Of a stretch of 43,956 nucleotides of DNA, positions 42,494 to 43,956 are shown piece after piece. Every line of letters starts with the position of its first letter. The stretch's first letter is position 1. A model generated the notes under the pieces. It saw only the letters and a program-made list of their open reading frames with translations. It ran no database searches and was not told the DNA's origin. Origin of the DNA: CAZYBG01 sp964645155. Lineage in GTDB: Bacteria; Pseudomonadota; Alphaproteobacteria; Rhodobacterales; Rhodobacteraceae. The stretch covers positions 1 through 43,956 of the forward strand of contig CAZYBG010000022.1 of NCBI GenBank assembly GCA_964645155.1, given 5' to 3'. The translations under genes and the position numbers were made by a program.

Positions 42494-43294
42494 ATGCAGG
42501 AGCATGAAGGTCGCCGGATCGCTCACAGACGGATCGGCGGGGTTCCTGTGGCGATCGTTTCCGACGCCGGCCTAGTGAATTGCATGGCGGACGACTGTCG
42601 CCGCAGGCGCGAAGGGGAACTGCCGCGCCCGATGACCGTTCTCGATTGCAACGGTCAGGCCCTGTCGATGTATGCCACCACTCCGGACTTCGCCGCCGCG
42701 CTCGATGCGGCTGACATCGTCCATGCCGACGGGCAGGTGATCGTCTGGCTGTCGCGGCTGCTCGGCGGGCCGCGGGTGCCGGAGCGCACCGCAACGACCG
42801 ACTTCATCGGCAGCGCCGCGCGCCGCGCCGCCGCGGAGGGCTGGAGCTTCTACCTGCTCGGCGGCAGCGAGGAGATCAACCGCCGCTGCGCCGAGACGCT
42901 GCAGGAACGCAACCCCGGCCTCAGGATCGCGGGCCGGCGCAACGGCTACTTCGGGCCCGGCGAGGAGGCCGCGGTCGTCGCCGACATCCGGGCAAGCGGC
43001 GCGGACGTCGTCTGGATCGGCTTCGGCAAGCCGAAGGAGCAGGTCTTCGCGCTGGCCCATCGCGACGCGATGGCCGCGGCCTGGATCGTGACCTGCGGCG
43101 GCTGCTTTCACTTCGTCGTCGGCGACTATGCCCGCGCCCCGCGCTGGATGCAGCAGGCCGGCCTCGAATGGCTCCACCGCATGGCGACCGGGCCACGCTA
43201 CCTGATCGGGCGCTACCTCGTCACCATCCCGCATGCGCTCTGGCTGGTGCTCATGCGCGACGTGCTCGGCCGCGGCGGCCGTCCGGCACGGTGA
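42494..43294 (+). CDS. WecG/TagA/CpsF family glycosyltransferase
   Basis: A 266-residue GT26 enzyme that adds the second sugar on the lipid carrier. HADGQVIVWLSRLLGGPRVPER, FYLLGGSEEINRRCAETL, ADVVWIGFGKPKEQVFA and a C-terminal PRWMQQAGLEWLHRM are the family blocks. The first of these carries the catalytic Asp (HADG). It is divergent from the Wzc-like gene by 209 bases and overlaps or abuts the sulfotransferase gene. Start at ATG 42494. Confidence 0.93.
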   Translation: MQEHEGRRIAHRRIGGVPVAIVSDAGLVNCMADDCRRRREGELPRPMTVLDCNGQALSMYATTPDFAAALDAADIVHADGQVIVWLSRLLGGPRVPERTATTDFIGSAARRAAAEGWSFYLLGGSEEINRRCAETLQERNPGLRIAGRRNGYFGPGEEAAVVADIRASGADVVWIGFGKPKEQVFALAHRDAMAAAWIVTCGGCFHFVVGDYARAPRWMQQAGLEWLHRMATGPRYLIGRYLVTIPHALWLVLMRDVLGRGGRPAR

Positions 43295-43320
43295 GCGGGC
43301 AGGGCGGGAGGCGGCAGGGC

Positions 43321-43956
43321 ATGACCGGGGCCCCGAAGGTCGGTTTCATCGGCATCGGCGCGCAGAAATGCGCCACCTCGTGGCTGCACCACGTGCTGGC
43401 CCAGCATCCCGCGATCTTCGCCAGCGAGCCGAAGGAGCTGAACTACTTCACCGCCAACTACGACCGCGGCGCGCTCTGGTACGAGGCGCAGTTCGCCGCC
43501 GCCCCGCCGGGCGCGACCTGCGGCGAGGCGAGCCCGACCTACTTCTTCAGCGCCGACGCGCCGTCCCGCGCCTTCGGCTACAACCCCGCCCTCCGGCTGA
43601 TCGCCGTGCTGCGCGACCCGGTGGCGCGCGCCTTCTCGAACCACCTCCACGAGATCCGCAAGGGCCACATTCCCGAGACCGTCCCGTTCGAGACCGCGCT
43701 GGCCGCCAACCCCGCCTATGTCGAGCAGGGCCGCTACGCCGCCAATCTCGGCCGCTGGCTGGCCGCGTTCCCGCGCGAGGCGCTTCTGGTGCTGATCGCC
43801 GAGGAGCTGCAGGACGATCCCGCGGCCGCCTACGAGGCGGTCTGCCGGCACCTGGGCGTTGCGCCCGGCGCCGCGCCCGCCGGCCTGCGCGAGCGCCGGC
43901 ACGAGAGCGTGGCGAGCCACCTGCCGCGGCTCCAGCGCGGCCTGCGGCTGGCCGGC
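43321..43956 (+). CDS. sulfotransferase, truncated by the window end
   Basis: 212 residues are visible and the frame is open at the right edge. PAPS-binding motifs are present: GIGAQKCATSWLHHVLAQHP (5'-phosphosulfate loop) and LRDPVARAFSNHLHEIRKG (3'-phosphate loop), as in heparan/NodH-type sulfotransferases. The start may be ATG 43321 (GGGAGG ahead) or GTG 43291, which overlaps the previous stop (GTGA). It is cotranscribed with the WecG-like gene, so the polysaccharide may be sulfated. Confidence 0.88.
   Translation, partial: MTGAPKVGFIGIGAQKCATSWLHHVLAQHPAIFASEPKELNYFTANYDRGALWYEAQFAAAPPGATCGEASPTYFFSADAPSRAFGYNPALRLIAVLRDPVARAFSNHLHEIRKGHIPETVPFETALAANPAYVEQGRYAANLGRWLAAFPREALLVLIAEELQDDPAAAYEAVCRHLGVAPGAAPAGLRERRHESVASHLPRLQRGLRLAG

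Overview
The window is a very G+C-rich chromosomal segment. The gene set suggests an alphaproteobacterium, most likely of the Rhodobacteraceae/Paracoccaceae type: ExoY-like EPS priming transferase, MobA, a TRAP solute receptor, a TetR/RND pump, a kinase/FHA pair, and CtrA-like TTAA-N7-TTAA sites. No rRNA, CRISPR array or intact IS was seen. The assignment rests on gene content and composition only; no database search was possible.

Layout. (1) 1-3.5 kb: truncated secreted hydrolase, an ABM/NIPSNAP gene pair divergent from an ArsR-like regulator with a perfect inverted repeat between them, a small unknown gene, and gabT. (2) 3.6-9.1 kb: TetR regulator, RND adaptor and RND permease in one operon behind a perfect 16-bp palindrome, then a TusA-like gene. 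(3) 9.1-10.7 kb: MobA and an overlapping partner. (4) 11.1-16.6 kb: Ser/Thr kinase with a C-terminal duplicated PDZ-like region, FHA protein, and a phosphate-binding-protein/OmpA fusion. (5) 16.7-21.4 kb: orphan TRAP receptor, PilJ-like periplasmic protein, BNR-repeat protein, SDR, small unknown. (6) 21.5-22.45 kb: a tiny AT-richer islet at tRNA-Asn, bounded by a 16-bp direct repeat of the tRNA 3' end, carrying a DUF4236 gene and the first residues of a tyrosine integrase. (7) 22.5-27.1 kb: metallo-beta-lactamase-fold hydrolase, unpaired histidine kinase, outer-membrane efflux lipoprotein, small membrane protein. (8) 27.4-32.4 kb: ExoY-like sugar transferase and two divergent GMC-oxidoreductase units, each with a small signal-bearing partner. 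(9) 32.4-38.6 kb: one seven-gene minus-strand operon with overlapping genes for an activated heptose (GmhA, a HddC-GmhB fusion, SDR epimerase, two RmlC-like proteins, HddA, homoserine-dehydrogenase-like oxidoreductase). (10) 38.9-43.96 kb: putative glycosyltransferase, Wzc-like protein with an altered P-loop, WecG/TagA/CpsF glycosyltransferase and a truncated sulfotransferase.

How it fits together. Regions 8-10 look like an exopolysaccharide or capsule locus whose glycan probably contains a modified D-manno-heptose and may be sulfated. The heptose operon would make GDP-heptose (GmhA isomerase, HddA kinase, GmhB phosphatase, HddC guanylyltransferase) and the SDR, cupins and oxidoreductase would remodel it. 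The sugar transferase primes the lipid carrier, WecG-like and GT-like proteins extend, and the Wzc-like protein would set chain length. The most unusual points are the non-autonomous tRNA islet, the HddC-GmhB fusion in an undescribed heptose-modification set, the Wzc-like protein lacking its P-loop lysine, and the kinase/FHA/PBP-OmpA cluster.
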